Shown here one piece after another: positions 44,286 to 52,642 of a stretch of DNA of 64,000 bases (position 1 is the stretch's first letter; each line of letters opens with the position of its first letter). The stretch comes from Clostridiaceae bacterium. Lineage in GTDB: Bacteria > Bacillota > Clostridia > Lachnospirales > Lachnospiraceae. Location of the stretch: positions 310,001 through 374,000 of the forward strand of contig CAJTGI010000002.1 in NCBI GenBank assembly GCA_910575435.1, given 5' to 3'. Below the pieces are notes generated by a model that had not been told where the DNA came from, did not search any database, and saw only the letters and a program-made list of their open reading frames with translations. The translations under genes were made by a program, and so were the position numbers.

Positions 44286-45686
44286 ATGAAAATTCAAAAA
44301 AAACTTTTTTCTGTATTGGTAGTAGCCTGTTTATTTCTTTCTGTTGTTGGAATTACTGGGGGGGGTCCTGCGAAGGCGGCATCAGGCAAGACGAAGGTTA
44401 CTTTAAAAGAAGGTAAGAGCGCTACCTTAAAACTAAAAAATTCAAAAAAGAAGATTAAGCGGGTTACATGGAAGAGCAAGAACAAAAAGATTGCTACGGT
44501 CAGCAAAAAGGGGAAAGTTAAGGCAAAAACTGTCGGGAATACAAAGATTACGGCAAGGGTCATCTTGAGGAATGGGAAAAAGTATACCAGCGTTTACAAG
44601 ATTAGCGTTCAGAGGAAAAAGAATTTGCCATTAACTGCGAAAACGGCCTTGCCACAGAAGCCAACCCCCACGGCAACAGTTTTGCCGCAGAAGCCGACTG
44701 CGAGTCCCCTACCTATGAAGAAACCCAAGATTGAAGCGGTGGGCGTGGAGCAAGGTGAGACGATAGGCTGGGAGGCATTTCAGGCGAAAATGGTTTCATA
44801 TACAAGCACGTATAGCAAGCCGGACATAGCAAATCAATTTGTCACTTCCCGTAATGAACTGATGACTTTGATGAAAAAATTAAAGGCGGGAATCGGATTT
44901 GCAGAACAGGAATTGCTTATAAAAGAATTAGATGCTTATGATAAGGAGTATTTTCAAAATCATGTGTTATGCTTGGTGAATGTGCAATTGACTTGCGGGT
45001 ATAGGCCCGGTATCACGCAATTATATCAGAAAGATAATGGCGGAAAACTTCCGGATATCATGATGCAGTATGAACAAATCAAAGAGTATGGAGACGGTCA
45101 GAGTGTCCCTGACGTAATGGTAAATTATATTTACAGATTAGAGATTGCAAAGACGGCTCTAAAGGTGGTGCCTCCATCAGAAAACAGACCTATCGTAAAT
45201 CCTACAGCGTCTCCCCGGCCTGTACCAGAGTTTGGGACAGTGAGCACGACTCAGGGGGTGGTTGCAGACTGGAAGCCGCTCCAAACGGAATCCCTTTCGC
45301 ACACAGAGTTGATGGGGAGTACGGGTGTTAAGAATCAGTTGCTTACATCCCATGACGAGCTGAAGGCTTTGATAGAGAAATTAAAAGCAGATCCATATTC
45401 TGCAGATGAGCCAGTCATTACGGAATTGGAAAAATATGATGGGGAGTATTTTCAAAATCATGTTTTATGTCTATTGGATGTACAGCTCGCCTGTGGGTAT
45501 GTGCCTAACGTGAAACAGATTTATTGTGGTGATGGCGGTGGGAACTATGCAGATATCATGATGCAGTATGAACAAATCAAAGAGTATGGAGACGGTCAGA
45601 GTGTCCCTGGCGTAATGGTAAATTATATTTACAGAATAGAGATTGAAAAGAGCGAAGTGATGCTTGATTACGCCGAAGCAGAGTGA
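44286..45686 (+). CDS. Secreted Lys-rich Big_2-like protein with two repeat modules (K3)
   Basis: The 466-residue product has a signal peptide (to about residue 32, GPAKA), a Lys-rich Ig-like domain (about 34-110), a Pro/Thr linker and two modules (about 160-300 and 330-463) of the type seen in K1 and K2. The ends of its two modules are nearly identical in DNA (45054-45136 and 45552-45634). AAAGGAGG precedes the ATG. It follows the PaaK-like gene by 85 nt and ends the cluster at a terminator. Confidence 0.8.
   Translation: MKIQKKLFSVLVVACLFLSVVGITGGGPAKAASGKTKVTLKEGKSATLKLKNSKKKIKRVTWKSKNKKIATVSKKGKVKAKTVGNTKITARVILRNGKKYTSVYKISVQRKKNLPLTAKTALPQKPTPTATVLPQKPTASPLPMKKPKIEAVGVEQGETIGWEAFQAKMVSYTSTYSKPDIANQFVTSRNELMTLMKKLKAGIGFAEQELLIKELDAYDKEYFQNHVLCLVNVQLTCGYRPGITQLYQKDNGGKLPDIMMQYEQIKEYGDGQSVPDVMVNYIYRLEIAKTALKVVPPSENRPIVNPTASPRPVPEFGTVSTTQGVVADWKPLQTESLSHTELMGSTGVKNQLLTSHDELKALIEKLKADPYSADEPVITELEKYDGEYFQNHVLCLLDVQLACGYVPNVKQIYCGDGGGNYADIMMQYEQIKEYGDGQSVPGVMVNYIYRIEIEKSEVMLDYAEAE
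45054..45634 (+). repeat. 83-bp direct repeat within K3
   Basis: Positions 45054-45136 and 45552-45634 are the same except for one base (CCTGACG versus CCTGGCG). They encode the end of each module (MMQYEQIKEYGDGQ...VNYIYR). The flanking module sequence is much less similar, so local gene conversion or very recent homogenisation is likely. Confidence 0.85.
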
Positions 45687-45727
45687 GATAGCAAAGCATA
45701 GCAGGAAAAAGATGATGTTATTAAAAT

Positions 45728-45770
45728 AAATCGCTGACGATATGTTTGCATATTGTTGGCGATTTGTTTT
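45728..45770 (+). terminator. Intrinsic terminator after K3
   Basis: AAATCGCTGACGATATG (45728-45744) pairs with CATATTGTTGGCGATTT (45749-45765) allowing G-U pairs, around the 4-nt loop TTTG, followed by GTTTTTG. Confidence 0.75.
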
Positions 45771-45799
45771 TGCTCCTAGAAAGGGGAAGATTATCTGTT

Positions 45800-45858
45800 G
45801 CAGGCAAGTTTGGCGAGTTAGCATTTTTTCTCTATGGCTGTGAATCGTAATGATGAAT
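45800..45858. repeat. Partial copy of the 61.2-kb repeat element
   Basis: GGCAAGTTTGGCG, then AGCA, TTTCT and GGCTGTGAATCGTAA match, with gaps, the right end of the element at 61371-61424 (GCAAGTTTGGCGGGGCAGCA to CGTGCATAGTAAC) and the end motif GGCTGTGAATAGTAAC of the 7.3-kb element. A second inverted end (TGATGAATCACGGTT) abuts it. It lies just upstream of the promoter at 45865. Confidence 0.5.
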
Positions 45859-45864
45859 CACGGT

Positions 45865-45892
45865 TTGACTTTCTGTCGTTTTATAGTATACT
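45865..45892 (+). promoter_or_regulatory. Promoter upstream of the anchored protein gene
   Basis: TTGACT (45865-45870), a 16-bp spacer and TATACT (45887-45892) resemble a sigma-A promoter about 70 nt before the next start codon. Confidence 0.55.
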
Positions 45893-45967
45893 ATATTGTG
45901 TATATTTGTGTTTATTTTATCCTTGCACAGTTGGCATGACCTATGTGCAGAGGGAATGGAGGAGAAA

Positions 45968-47689
45968 ATGTCAGAAGAAAAGCAGTTATGGGAACAGCCA
46001 GTGAACGATCAGGCCGCAGCGCAGGAGAAGCCTGATTCGGCTGTCCAGAATGGGGCAGGGCAGGGAAGTTTTGCCCAGCCGGAGGGCGTGAAGCAACAGG
46101 CATCTGATGGAAAGAAAATGAAAAGGGGAATGCAGATAGCCATCGCATTAGTGGCGGTGCTATTGATTGGCGTGGGTGGATTTGCCGCAGGGAGGATTTA
46201 TAAGGCGGTACAGAAAGCCAATATGGATCCTACGGAGTATTATCAGTTTGCTGCAAAGAAGACGAGGGATGCAGGCATCAAGAATGTGACTGGTTATTAT
46301 GATCTAAGCAAGAAGGCTGCATCTGGCAATCAGGGCAACAGGGAAATAGACATGTCTGTGGAACTTTCTGATTCTGCCAAATCTATGCTATCCCTGGCAG
46401 GGCTGGATATGAGTAGTATGAAGAACCTGGGTCTGAATCTGGTATATGGTTCCGAGGGGGACGATACGCTGGTGAATCTCGCCCTGAAGGTGGATGGCGA
46501 GGACTTGCTGACAGGCAAGGCTACCGTCAACATAAAAGATAAAAAGGCATACGTGCAGGTGCCGGAATTGTCTAAGGCTTACTTGGATATCTCGGGCACA
46601 TTGAATGATGCGGAAGTCAATGAGGCCTTTGCCACTCTGAAAAAACAGAAGGATTTTCTTCCGGAGGTAAAGGAATTGGAGGAAGTCCTTCTCCGTTATT
46701 CCAATATTTTCATTGAAAATGCCAAGGGAGTGGAGAAGAAGAAAGAGGTCACCGTCAAGGTGGAGGATATTTCAGAGAAGGCTACTACTTATTCATTCAC
46801 CATGAAAAACGACGAGGTAGTGAAACTCTTAAAAGAGTACGTGAAGGAACTGGAGAAAGATCCGGTGATGAAGAAGATCATTAGTTCCATGGATGAGGAT
46901 GCCTATGCCTCTTATGTGGAGGAATTGCAGAATTTCAAGGATCAGCTGGACGGTGCGTTTTCAGAAGAGATGGCGGGGGAGATTAAGATTTCGGTGGAGG
47001 CGCAGATTGGCAGTGATGACCGCATTGTGGGCCAAAAGTTTATTTTGGAAAATGGGGGTCAGCAGCTGGGAAGCCTTTCCATCAATGCTCCCAGAGACGG
47101 AGATCAGTTTGGGGAGGAATTGGTTCTTCAGGTACAGGGAAAGGACTTGTTTAAGTTTGTGGGAAGCGGAACGAATAAATCTGGTGTTTTTAATGGTGAA
47201 TTTAAATTGGGATTGGACAGCAGCCTGCTTGAGGGGAGCAATCTGGTGAATACGGACGAACTTCTGGTAATCAAGCTGCAGGATTATGACTGCTCGAAAA
47301 TATCAGAGGGCAAGGTTCAGGGCAGTTATATATTATCCACCAGCGCAGTAGCCGCCCTTGCCAACTGTTCCCTAGTTGTGGAGCAAAAGGGTAGCGCCCA
47401 GGACATGAAGCAGTCCGTCAAGGTGATGATGGGAAAGGATGTCTTGGTCACTGTGGATGTGTCTAGCAAGGGGAATGCCAAACTGCCAGATGTATCGCCA
47501 TCAGAGGGTGATAAAATATATGACGCATCGAATGCGAATGACATGGTAGCGTACCAGAATGAGCTGGATATTCTTGGAGTGCTTCAGAAGATTCAGGAAA
47601 AGACTGGAATAAATGTTACCAGTTTGCTGGAATTGCAGAATCTTGGGGATGAGGGGTTGACGGACCCAGGAGATGCGATGGTAGATTGA
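45968..47689 (+). CDS. Membrane-anchored protein of unknown function
   Basis: The 573-residue product has a hydrophilic N-terminus of about 55 residues rich in Gln, Glu and Ala, one transmembrane helix (about 57-78, IAIALVAVLLIGVGGFAAG) and a large C-terminal domain predicted outside. That domain alternates strands and helices (for example LSKAYLDISGTLNDAEVNEA, VKVEDISEKATTYSFTMKND) and contains no cysteine motif or catalytic signature I recognise. The ATG at 45968 is preceded by GGAGG at 45958-45962; upstream in-frame starts are rejected. It is monocistronic between a promoter and ahcY. The outer domain resembles lipoprotein-like substrate or polymer binders only in general character. Confidence 0.6.
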   Translation: MSEEKQLWEQPVNDQAAAQEKPDSAVQNGAGQGSFAQPEGVKQQASDGKKMKRGMQIAIALVAVLLIGVGGFAAGRIYKAVQKANMDPTEYYQFAAKKTRDAGIKNVTGYYDLSKKAASGNQGNREIDMSVELSDSAKSMLSLAGLDMSSMKNLGLNLVYGSEGDDTLVNLALKVDGEDLLTGKATVNIKDKKAYVQVPELSKAYLDISGTLNDAEVNEAFATLKKQKDFLPEVKELEEVLLRYSNIFIENAKGVEKKKEVTVKVEDISEKATTYSFTMKNDEVVKLLKEYVKELEKDPVMKKIISSMDEDAYASYVEELQNFKDQLDGAFSEEMAGEIKISVEAQIGSDDRIVGQKFILENGGQQLGSLSINAPRDGDQFGEELVLQVQGKDLFKFVGSGTNKSGVFNGEFKLGLDSSLLEGSNLVNTDELLVIKLQDYDCSKISEGKVQGSYILSTSAVAALANCSLVVEQKGSAQDMKQSVKVMMGKDVLVTVDVSSKGNAKLPDVSPSEGDKIYDASNANDMVAYQNELDILGVLQKIQEKTGINVTSLLELQNLGDEGLTDPGDAMVD

Positions 47690-47816
47690 GAAGTCAGATG
47701 CTGGCAAAGGTGGCAATGCTTTCAATGGGGCGTGGAAACGCATAGTTTAGAAGCAATCAATGATAATATATGGCCATGCCGTTAATATCGGCATGTCAGT
47801 TTAAGGAGGTAAAGAA

Positions 47817-49061
47817 ATGAGTCAGATACGTGATATTAATTTAGCAAAATCCGGAGCAAATAAGATTGAGTGGGTGCGCAGGAATTGTCCCTTGCTTCGT
47901 AGCCTGGAGGAGGATTTTTCCAAAGAGAAGCCTTTTGCGGGAAAGAAGATTGCCCTGTCTATTCATCTGGAGGCGAAGACGGCCTACTTGTGCAAGGTTC
48001 TGGCAGCAGGCGGGGCAGAGATGTACGTGACTGGAAGCAATCCCCTGTCTACACAGGATGATGTGGCAGCCGCCCTGGTTGATGCCGGGCTGAACGTGTT
48101 TGCATGGCATGGTGCCACGGATGAAGAGTACGAGGCGCATATTACGGAAACGCTTTCCCATGAGGCCAATATTATCATTGATGATGGGGGGGATTTGGTG
48201 CATATGCTCCACACCTCGAAGAAGGACCAGCTGCCCCATGTCATCGGAGGGTGCGAGGAGACTACTACGGGAATTATTCGCCTGCAGGCAATGGCGGCGG
48301 CAGAGGAACTGGAGTTTCCCATGGTGATGGTGAACAATGCGGACTGCAAGCATTTGTTTGACAATCGCTATGGCACGGGACAGTCAGTGTGGGATGGCAT
48401 CAATAGAACCACCAATCTGATCGTGGCGGGCAAGATTGTGGTAGTAGCTGGCTACGGCTGGTGCGGAAAAGGGGTTTCCATGAGGGCCAAGGCCCTTGGA
48501 GCAAGGGTTATTGTTACAGAGATTGACCCCATTAAGGCGATTGAGGCGGTGATGGACGGCTTTGAGGTGCTGCCTATGAAGGAGGCGGCAAAGCAGGGAG
48601 ACTTTTTCGTGACGGTGACAGGCTGTGCTGGCGTGATCGACGAGGAGGACTTCATGGAGATGAAGGAAGGGGCGATCCTGTGCAATGCCGGGCATTTTGA
48701 TGTGGAGATTGATATGAAGCGTCTGAGAGAGATTGCTACCAAGCAGGAGGAGATGCGGAACAATATCATTGGCTACACTCTGCCAAATGGCATCCGCATT
48801 TACGTGCTGGCGGAGGGGCGTCTGGTGAACCTGGCGGCTGGAGACGGGCATCCGGCGGAGATTATGGATATGAGCTTTGCCATCCAGGCATTGAGCGCAA
48901 AGTATCTGGTGCAACATGAGAATGACTTGCGCGAGAAACTAATCGATGTGCCGAGAGAGGTGGATATGGAAGTGGCCCGGAGAAAACTTAATTTCTTGGG
49001 GAAAGAGATTGACCAGCTGACGCCATATCAGGAAAAGTATTTGAATAGTTCATCTTTATAG
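47817..49061 (+). CDS. ahcY: S-adenosylhomocysteinase
   Basis: This enzyme hydrolyses S-adenosylhomocysteine to adenosine and homocysteine, removing the inhibitor left by methylations. The 414-residue product has LSIHLEAKTAYLCKVLAAGG, GCEETTTGIIRL, and the NAD-binding GYGWCGKGVSMRAKALGA (about residue 206), and ends with the conserved Lys/Tyr-rich LTPYQEKYLNSSS. It lacks the roughly 40-residue insertion of the longer eukaryotic-type enzymes. TAAGGAGG precedes the ATG. No luxS, mtnN or methionine-cycle gene is adjacent, and I saw no SAH riboswitch in the 127-nt leader. Confidence 0.95.
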   Translation: MSQIRDINLAKSGANKIEWVRRNCPLLRSLEEDFSKEKPFAGKKIALSIHLEAKTAYLCKVLAAGGAEMYVTGSNPLSTQDDVAAALVDAGLNVFAWHGATDEEYEAHITETLSHEANIIIDDGGDLVHMLHTSKKDQLPHVIGGCEETTTGIIRLQAMAAAEELEFPMVMVNNADCKHLFDNRYGTGQSVWDGINRTTNLIVAGKIVVVAGYGWCGKGVSMRAKALGARVIVTEIDPIKAIEAVMDGFEVLPMKEAAKQGDFFVTVTGCAGVIDEEDFMEMKEGAILCNAGHFDVEIDMKRLREIATKQEEMRNNIIGYTLPNGIRIYVLAEGRLVNLAAGDGHPAEIMDMSFAIQALSAKYLVQHENDLREKLIDVPREVDMEVARRKLNFLGKEIDQLTPYQEKYLNSSSL

Positions 49062-49077
49062 AGGTTTGGAGGCGTAT

Positions 49078-49767
49078 ATGGAGTTAAAGAAGACGACGAT
49101 ATTATCGGCATTTGTGGTAGTTTCCGGTATCTTGGCAGAGATTATCTTTCGGGATATCTTTTCCAAATCCTTTGCGGGGGTAGCGCTGAGTATCGCCTTG
49201 GCGGTAGTGGTGCTGGCTGCATTTTACTTTACTGTGGACGGCATATATAGTATGGCCAGCCTGTACAAGGAGAGGGCATCTGAACGGCAGAAGGAGTATG
49301 AGCAGAGGGTATACAACGTGCTGAACGAGCAGCTGAAGTTTCAGAAAGTGGTATACGGCGAGGTGAAGAATCTGCAGCAACAGGTAACGGAACAGAGGGA
49401 GAAGATGTCGGAATTGTCAGGAATATCTGAAAATACGCTAAAAAACCTGGCGGATTTGCAGAAAATTCATGATACGCCTAATCAGACAAATGAGGATCTG
49501 ACAAAGATTGCATCTGAGATGGATCAAGGTTTTCAACGACTTCCGATGGCAGTCAAGGAGCAGCTGTCAGCAGAGATGAGGGAAGAGGCAGAGCGTTTGC
49601 TTGCCGATATAGGGGGACGATTGGAAAGCATGTCTGCGGAGATGAAGGATCAGTCTGACAAGTCAGTATCCCAGATCAACGATCATACCATGCAGGCGGC
49701 AAAGGTCATTGCAAAATTTGTAGGAAAAAATACGGAAGAAATAAAAATGGAGATTCATAATCGCTAG
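49078..49767 (+). CDS. Membrane protein with coiled-coil cytoplasmic domain
   Basis: The 229-residue product has two adjacent transmembrane helices near the N-terminus (TILSAFVVVSGILAEIIF and VALSIALAVVVLAAFYFTV, residues 6-60), then a long charged, heptad-rich region (about 70-229) predicted as coiled coil. No known domain is seen. The ATG at 49078 follows TTGGAGG, 16 nt after ahcY, so the two may be cotranscribed. A bidirectional terminator separates it from the convergent hydrogenase-like gene. Confidence 0.6.
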   Translation: MELKKTTILSAFVVVSGILAEIIFRDIFSKSFAGVALSIALAVVVLAAFYFTVDGIYSMASLYKERASERQKEYEQRVYNVLNEQLKFQKVVYGEVKNLQQQVTEQREKMSELSGISENTLKNLADLQKIHDTPNQTNEDLTKIASEMDQGFQRLPMAVKEQLSAEMREEAERLLADIGGRLESMSAEMKDQSDKSVSQINDHTMQAAKVIAKFVGKNTEEIKMEIHNR

Positions 49768-49790
49768 ATGCTTTTAGTGAATGTATTATG

Positions 49791-49826
49791 AAAATGCCCC
49801 CGGCTGTTTTGCCGGGGGCATTTTGT
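49791..49826. terminator. Bidirectional terminator
   Basis: AAAATGCCCCCGGC (49791-49804) and GCCGGGGGCATTTT (49811-49824) form a perfect 14-bp stem with a TGTTTT loop, T-rich on both strands. It serves the convergent genes on either side. Confidence 0.9.
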
Positions 49827-49848
49827 GATTTCATACAATATTTTCGAT

Positions 49849-51804
49849 TTAAAGTTTCGTCAGTTTTTCTAGATTGGCTTTCACATCTTCTGTGGCTTCC
49901 AGAATGGTATCCGCAGAGGCAGAAATTTCTTCTGTCACCGCGGCGAGATTCTGGGTTCTTCCATTGACTTCGCTAATCGTCTCTGTGAGTTTTTTCGTAT
50001 CTTCGATTATTTGTGCCACGGAGCGAAGCACGTGTTCTTGGATTTCATTGCTCTTTGATGCGGTATGGCTGGAATCGGTGGCCAGATGGTTGATTTCGTC
50101 AGCCACTACGGCGAAGCCTTTTCCAGCTTCCCCCGCCCGGGCGGCCTCTATGGAGGCATTCAATGCCAGCAGGTTGGTTTGGCTGGCGATGGATACCACT
50201 TCTTCGTTATTGGATGTCAATTCATGGATGTATCCGTTGATCTGCTCCATGGATTCGTTCAGCTGGCGGCAAAATTCAGTGATATTCATCATGCTGTTGG
50301 AGATGTCCGTGCATTCTATTGCGCTGCTGTTATTGCCGTCTACCATCTCGCTAACGGCAGTATGTACAGAATGGAATTCCTGATTGACATTGTTTATGGT
50401 CTGCATAATTATCTGCTGCTGGTCAGATATGATTCGTTTTTCCTCCCGTATCTGGGCAGTAAGTTCGTTTGCCGTATCTTTTTCCTTCTCCACCTGTCCT
50501 TTGATATAGTGGATGCAGTTTTTCTTGTGGTTAAAGCCATTGTGGATAGCGATGGCCATCTGCTTGCAAGTATCATAGCCGCAGCAGGAGCAGTTTATGT
50601 TTCTGGAGAAATCAGTGGTTTTCTCCATATCGTTGAATATTGCATCCAGTTCTACGCTACTAGGGATCGCATACTCGCATTCTTCGGAATGATCCGTATA
50701 GGAACAGACAAAATCTTCTAGTTTCAATTTTGAAAACTGTTTGTTCAGCTGCTTCAAGCGCTGGGCGGGAGACAGTTTCCGGGACCAAGTGTGGGAGCGC
50801 CTGCCGTTCTTGCTTCCTTCCCGAATGCGCATCATTTCCACGAGAACATCGTCGGAGGCATTTTTCGAGGATTCCGTGGCGGTTCCATACAGGCAGCCTT
50901 GGGCGCAGTTCAGCGCATCGATGAAGAGATAAGACATGTTGCCTTTGGCGATGCGGTCTTTATTTTTTTCAAGATAACTGTACATGTGCTTCTCGCCTTC
51001 CACCTGGCGGATGAATGCATCTTCTCCCAAGAACCAGTATACATTTTCCTTCAGCCCGCCTGGCGTGGGATAAATGGAACCCAGCCCGTATTCAATCTCG
51101 TCTTTGGCGGAGGGGCCAGAAATATTGTGCTTCCTCACGTATTTCATCAGGTGGTCGAATGTAATGTTATAGGAAATGAATCCCTGGCCTCTCTTAGATT
51201 CGATTTCCAGTTTCTTTGAGATGCATGGGCTGATGAAAGCCAGTTTGTCATTCAGTCCCATATATTTTTTTGCATAGATGGCAGCGCACATCATAGGGCT
51301 CTGCACGGGGAATAGCTTGGGCAGTATTTCTGGTATATATTTCTCTATATAGCTCACCACCGCTGGACATGGCTGGGAAATTCCCCCGGTAAAGTCATGC
51401 TTATTCACATAATTCAGATAGGCCCATGTGGTGATATCTGCCCCAAAAGATACGCTGATCATGCGGTTTATGCCCAGCTTCTTCAAACCGCCAAGCACTC
51501 TCTCGTATTCTTTGGGATAATTGGCCAAAAAGGCAGGTGCGATTAGCAATGATATCTGTTCTCCTCGCTGCAGGGCCCGGAAGAACTCCTCCGTATCATC
51601 TACATATTCCCTTGCTTCGTGCTTGCATGCATCGAAGCATGCGCCGCAGCCGATGCATTTGCTGCCATCTACTTCGATTACATTCTTTCCGTCAGCCGAC
51701 TCGATGGCGAGAGTGGCGCCAATGCAGCTGCAGACATTGATGCATTTGTTGCAGCCCACGCAGTTGTCATTTGTTCTTACCAGACCTTGGATGTGTTTTA
51801 CCAT
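49849..51804 (-). CDS. Sensory [FeFe]-hydrogenase/chemotaxis-transducer fusion
   Basis: The 651-residue soluble product combines two 4Fe-4S ferredoxin motifs (CVGCNKC.., about 16-28; [11 protein letters not shown], about 50-60), an iron-only hydrogenase large-subunit domain (about 80-330), an Fe4-type cluster motif ([10 protein letters not shown], about 399-408) and a C-terminal methyl-accepting signalling domain (about 470-651, with [25 protein letters not shown]). The H-cluster cysteines are present as [14 protein letters not shown] and NCAQGC. No transmembrane or periplasmic region exists. It likely senses hydrogen or redox state and signals to CheA. The ATG at 51804 follows AAGGAGG. Gas sensing is inferred. 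Confidence 0.88.
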   Translation of the reverse strand: MVKHIQGLVRTNDNCVGCNKCINVCSCIGATLAIESADGKNVIEVDGSKCIGCGACFDACKHEAREYVDDTEEFFRALQRGEQISLLIAPAFLANYPKEYERVLGGLKKLGINRMISVSFGADITTWAYLNYVNKHDFTGGISQPCPAVVSYIEKYIPEILPKLFPVQSPMMCAAIYAKKYMGLNDKLAFISPCISKKLEIESKRGQGFISYNITFDHLMKYVRKHNISGPSAKDEIEYGLGSIYPTPGGLKENVYWFLGEDAFIRQVEGEKHMYSYLEKNKDRIAKGNMSYLFIDALNCAQGCLYGTATESSKNASDDVLVEMMRIREGSKNGRRSHTWSRKLSPAQRLKQLNKQFSKLKLEDFVCSYTDHSEECEYAIPSSVELDAIFNDMEKTTDFSRNINCSCCGYDTCKQMAIAIHNGFNHKKNCIHYIKGQVEKEKDTANELTAQIREEKRIISDQQQIIMQTINNVNQEFHSVHTAVSEMVDGNNSSAIECTDISNSMMNITEFCRQLNESMEQINGYIHELTSNNEEVVSIASQTNLLALNASIEAARAGEAGKGFAVVADEINHLATDSSHTASKSNEIQEHVLRSVAQIIEDTKKLTETISEVNGRTQNLAAVTEEISASADTILEATEDVKANLEKLTKL

Positions 51805-52123
51805 AAAGACCTCCTTTTAAGTTTATATCCCACAAATTTATCCATTTCTTAGATTTGCAGAGTGTCATAATTTCGTCAATCACGCCGATCATGGCTGTTT
51901 CTTTTCTACAATAAATATCGTATGTCATCGAAAATTTGAAGGGCTATGGGTTTGTAAATATAAGTTAATTGTAACATTTTTTTATTCAAATAGGAATAGT
52001 TAATATAGCAAAATTGCCTAAGCCTTTCTGTTGCAAATGAAATGTATTTGCCATTGTTTCACTTTGCAGTCATTTTATCATAGGATAACATATAGAATGT
52101 ACAGTAGGAAAGTGAGGCAAGGG
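51805..52123. other. Divergent region between the hydrogenase fusion and the rhodanese gene
   Basis: This AT-rich 319-nt gap holds the AAGGAGG site of the minus-strand gene at its left edge and GAGG (52114-52117) for the rhodanese at its right. I see no convincing promoter pair, hairpin or gene; the in-frame extension of the rhodanese frame to 52031 has no binding site. Confidence 0.4.
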
Positions 52124-52444
52124 ATGAGACTTCGTATTATATCTTGGGAAACCCTGGAAAAGCTTCGGCGAGAAGAGGATATTTTGATCATAGATTTGAG
52201 AGAGCGGGAGGAATACGACCAGACGCATGCTCCGGGTGCCGTTTGGGCTGATTGGGAACGCTTGGAGGAGGAAATGCCCCAGTATCTTAAAAAGAGGGGC
52301 AGGACGCCGCAATGGATTGTGCTGTACTGCGACAGAGGCAATACCAGTCTTTTGATTGCCAGGGATCTGGCTAGGAGGGGGTATCCGGTGATGAGCATCA
52401 ATGGAGGGTATCATATGCGGGAAAAGGCCCGCATGGCCCTGTAA
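52124..52444 (+). CDS. Single-domain rhodanese-like protein
   Basis: The 106-residue product is a rhodanese sulfurtransferase domain: LIIDLREREEYDQTHAPGAVW (about 20-40) and the active-site loop with cysteine in VLYCDRGNTSLLIARDLARR (about 75), ending SINGGYHMR. It could carry persulfide sulfur in the cytoplasm; partner unknown. The ATG at 52124 is 6 nt after GAGG; longer in-frame starts at 52031 or 52097 give residues not found in the family. Confidence 0.8.
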   Translation: MRLRIISWETLEKLRREEDILIIDLREREEYDQTHAPGAVWADWERLEEEMPQYLKKRGRTPQWIVLYCDRGNTSLLIARDLARRGYPVMSINGGYHMREKARMAL

Positions 52445-52502
52445 GACCGTATGCCTGGCCAAACAGGGTAGATTTTGCCTACCAATCAAGGCAGATTTAA
52501 AC

Positions 52503-52531
52503 TTGAAACCAATGTTTGCCTGTGGTAGAAT
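52503..52531 (+). promoter_or_regulatory. Promoter of the alanine/glycine symporter gene
   Basis: TTGAAA (52503-52508), a 17-bp spacer and TAGAAT (52526-52531) form a good sigma-A promoter, with a leader of about 105 nt. Upstream GGTAGATTTTGCCTACC is a short inverted repeat (52467-52483) that could be an operator. Confidence 0.6.
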
Positions 52532-52642
52532 AAAGATAGTTTTGTATTTTTGTATACAATAAAAAGGTGTCTGGAACTTTTGCCCTGGTCAGTGATTCGC
52601 AGCATAAAGTTTGCAGATGCTGGAAAGGCGTGGTTATTGATT

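Noticed and set aside
45046-45640. CRISPR-like array suggested by repeated sequence in K3
   Set aside because: There are only two copies, inside a protein-coding gene, with a 400-bp interval; it is a protein-module repeat.
47690-47816. SAH or SAM riboswitch before ahcY
   Set aside because: Only a short CCATGCCG/CGGCATG hairpin is visible; the conserved core of known SAH riboswitches is not.
50065-50721. 218-codon + strand frame opposite the hydrogenase fusion
   Set aside because: The minus-strand frame carries complete cysteine and signalling motifs; this one has none.
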